Origin: Thiotrichaceae bacterium UBA7359
GTDB lineage: Bacteria; Pseudomonadota; Gammaproteobacteria; Eutrophobiales; Eutrophobiaceae
Reading direction: 5' to 3'
Assembly (NCBI GenBank): GCA_905182825.1
Contig: CAJJDJ010000165.1
Span: 1 to 7,262 of the forward strand
DNA length: 7,262 nt
Shown here: positions 6,486-7,262 of the stretch, piece by piece
Layout: each line of letters begins with the position of its first letter
Numbering within the stretch: the stretch's first letter is position 1
The notes under the pieces: generated by a model
Databases searched by the model: none
What the model was told of the DNA's origin: nothing
What the model saw: only the letters and a program-made list of their open reading frames with translations
Made by a program: the position numbers and the translations under genes

Positions 6486-7262
6486 TTAAAAATTGCCTTG
6501 AAACCAACTCTTCATTCTCTCAAAAATACCTTTAACACCACTGTTGATATCAACCTGCCTATTACCATCTTGACTCTGCCCTTTTCCAAAGATTAGTAAG
6601 CCAACACCCGTTGCATAAATTGGACTTTTAACAACATCTGATAGACCTGAAACATACTGCGGAATACCAATACGAACTGGCATATGAAATATTTCTTCTG
6701 CTAATTCGATCGCCCCCTCCATCTTTGAACTCCCTCCAGTCAAAACAATCCCGGCTGCGACCAATCCTTCATAGCCGCTTCGTCTTAATTCAGCCTGGAC
6801 TAAAGTAAATAATTCTTCGTATCGTGGTTGTACAACCTCCGACAATGTTTGTCTTGCAAGTCGACGAGATGGACGATCACCGACGCTAGGCACATCTATA
6901 CTCTCATCATGATTAGCCAATTTTGTAAGTGCGCAAGCATATTGAACTTTTATATCTTCCGCATGTTGTGTCGGCGTTCGTAATGCAACAGCAATATCAT
7001 TGGTAACTTGATCACCGGCTATGGGGATAACAGCAGTATGATGGATTGCACCATCAGTAAAAACAGCTATATCAGTTGTGCCACCACCGATATCAATCAT
7101 GCAGACACCAAGATCTTTTTCATCTTCGGTCAAGACTGAATAACTTGAAGCTAATTGTTCCAAGATAATATCATCTACATCTAAACCACATCGACGCACG
7201 CACTTCACTATATTCTGTGCAGCACTAACAGCACCCGTAACCATATGGACTTTAGCTTCAAG
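6486..7262 (-). CDS. ftsA: FtsA, actin-like division protein (5' end outside window)
   Basis: FtsA is the actin-family ATPase that tethers FtsZ filaments to the inner membrane. The open frame continues to the right edge, so only the C-terminal 258 residues are here, beginning LEAKVHMVTGAV; the ATG at 7244 is internal Met7 of the visible part, not the start. Family members are about 410-420 residues, so roughly 150 residues are missing. Visible are ASSYSVLTEDEKDLGV, the phosphate-binding loop MIDIGGGTTDIAVF, the adenosine motif GIVLTGGSSKMEG, and the terminal amphipathic helix IFERMKSWFQGNF that binds membrane. Domain 1C lies mostly off the window. It is followed by ftsZ after 33 bp, the standard dcw order. 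Nothing suggests disruption. Confidence 0.98.
   Translation of the reverse strand, partial: LEAKVHMVTGAVSAAQNIVKCVRRCGLDVDDIILEQLASSYSVLTEDEKDLGVCMIDIGGGTTDIAVFTDGAIHHTAVIPIAGDQVTNDIAVALRTPTQHAEDIKVQYACALTKLANHDESIDVPSVGDRPSRRLARQTLSEVVQPRYEELFTLVQAELRRSGYEGLVAAGIVLTGGSSKMEGAIELAEEIFHMPVRIGIPQYVSGLSDVVKSPIYATGVGLLIFGKGQSQDGNRQVDINSGVKGIFERMKSWFQGNF

Noticed and set aside
7242..7244. ATG at 7244 as the ftsA start
   Set aside because: The frame stays open to the window edge and the upstream residues (LEAKVH) match FtsA, so this Met is internal.
1..7262. A novel defence, mobile or biosynthetic system
   Set aside because: All genes belong to conserved housekeeping families in a standard order, with no transposase, integrase, repeat array or unfamiliar coding region.

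Overview
This is an A+T-rich stretch of a gammaproteobacterial chromosome carrying the distal end of the division and cell wall (dcw) cluster. Read in the direction of most genes (minus strand, from the right edge leftwards) the order is ftsA (5' end outside the window), ftsZ, lpxC, a gene on the opposite strand for a DciA-type DUF721 protein, a membrane-anchored M23 peptidase, and secA. The proteins point to Gammaproteobacteria: LpxC and SecA align almost without gaps to the E. coli proteins from memory, FtsZ ends in a DIPAFLRRQAD tail, and the lpxC-dciA-M23-secA order is the one I recall from Pseudomonas and many other non-enteric gammaproteobacteria. Enterics instead have secM before secA. 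The low G+C fits several marine or symbiotic lineages, but I cannot name a genus.

Right end (6486-7262): the C-terminal 258 residues of FtsA, followed after 33 bp by ftsZ with the only strong Shine-Dalgarno in the window. Centre (5158-5297): a 140-bp gap with a hairpin and two perfect TATAAT hexamers that probably begin an independent lpxC transcript. Then lpxC (4246-5157) runs tail to tail into dciA (3791-4243) with only 2 bp between stop codons. dciA diverges from the M23 gene (2819-3751) across 39 bp. Left end: a 93-bp gap and then full-length secA (26-2725).

The genes serve linked essential tasks: FtsA and FtsZ form the division ring, LpxC commits precursors to lipid A, DciA helps load the replicative helicase, the M23 protein is likely a peptidoglycan hydrolase or septation-related envelope enzyme, and SecA drives export through SecYEG. 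Every catalytic or ligand residue I could check is present, so all genes look functional.

I see no mobile element, CRISPR array, RNA gene or novel defence-type system. No gap exceeds 300 bp. The most unusual non-coding signal is a perfect 13-bp inverted repeat with a 10-nt loop inside the first codons of the M23 gene, next to a promoter-like element. Other observations are smaller: the tightly nested antisense dciA, a Gly-to-Asp change in the SecA zinc motif, and a (GGT)5 run coding the FtsZ glycine loop.
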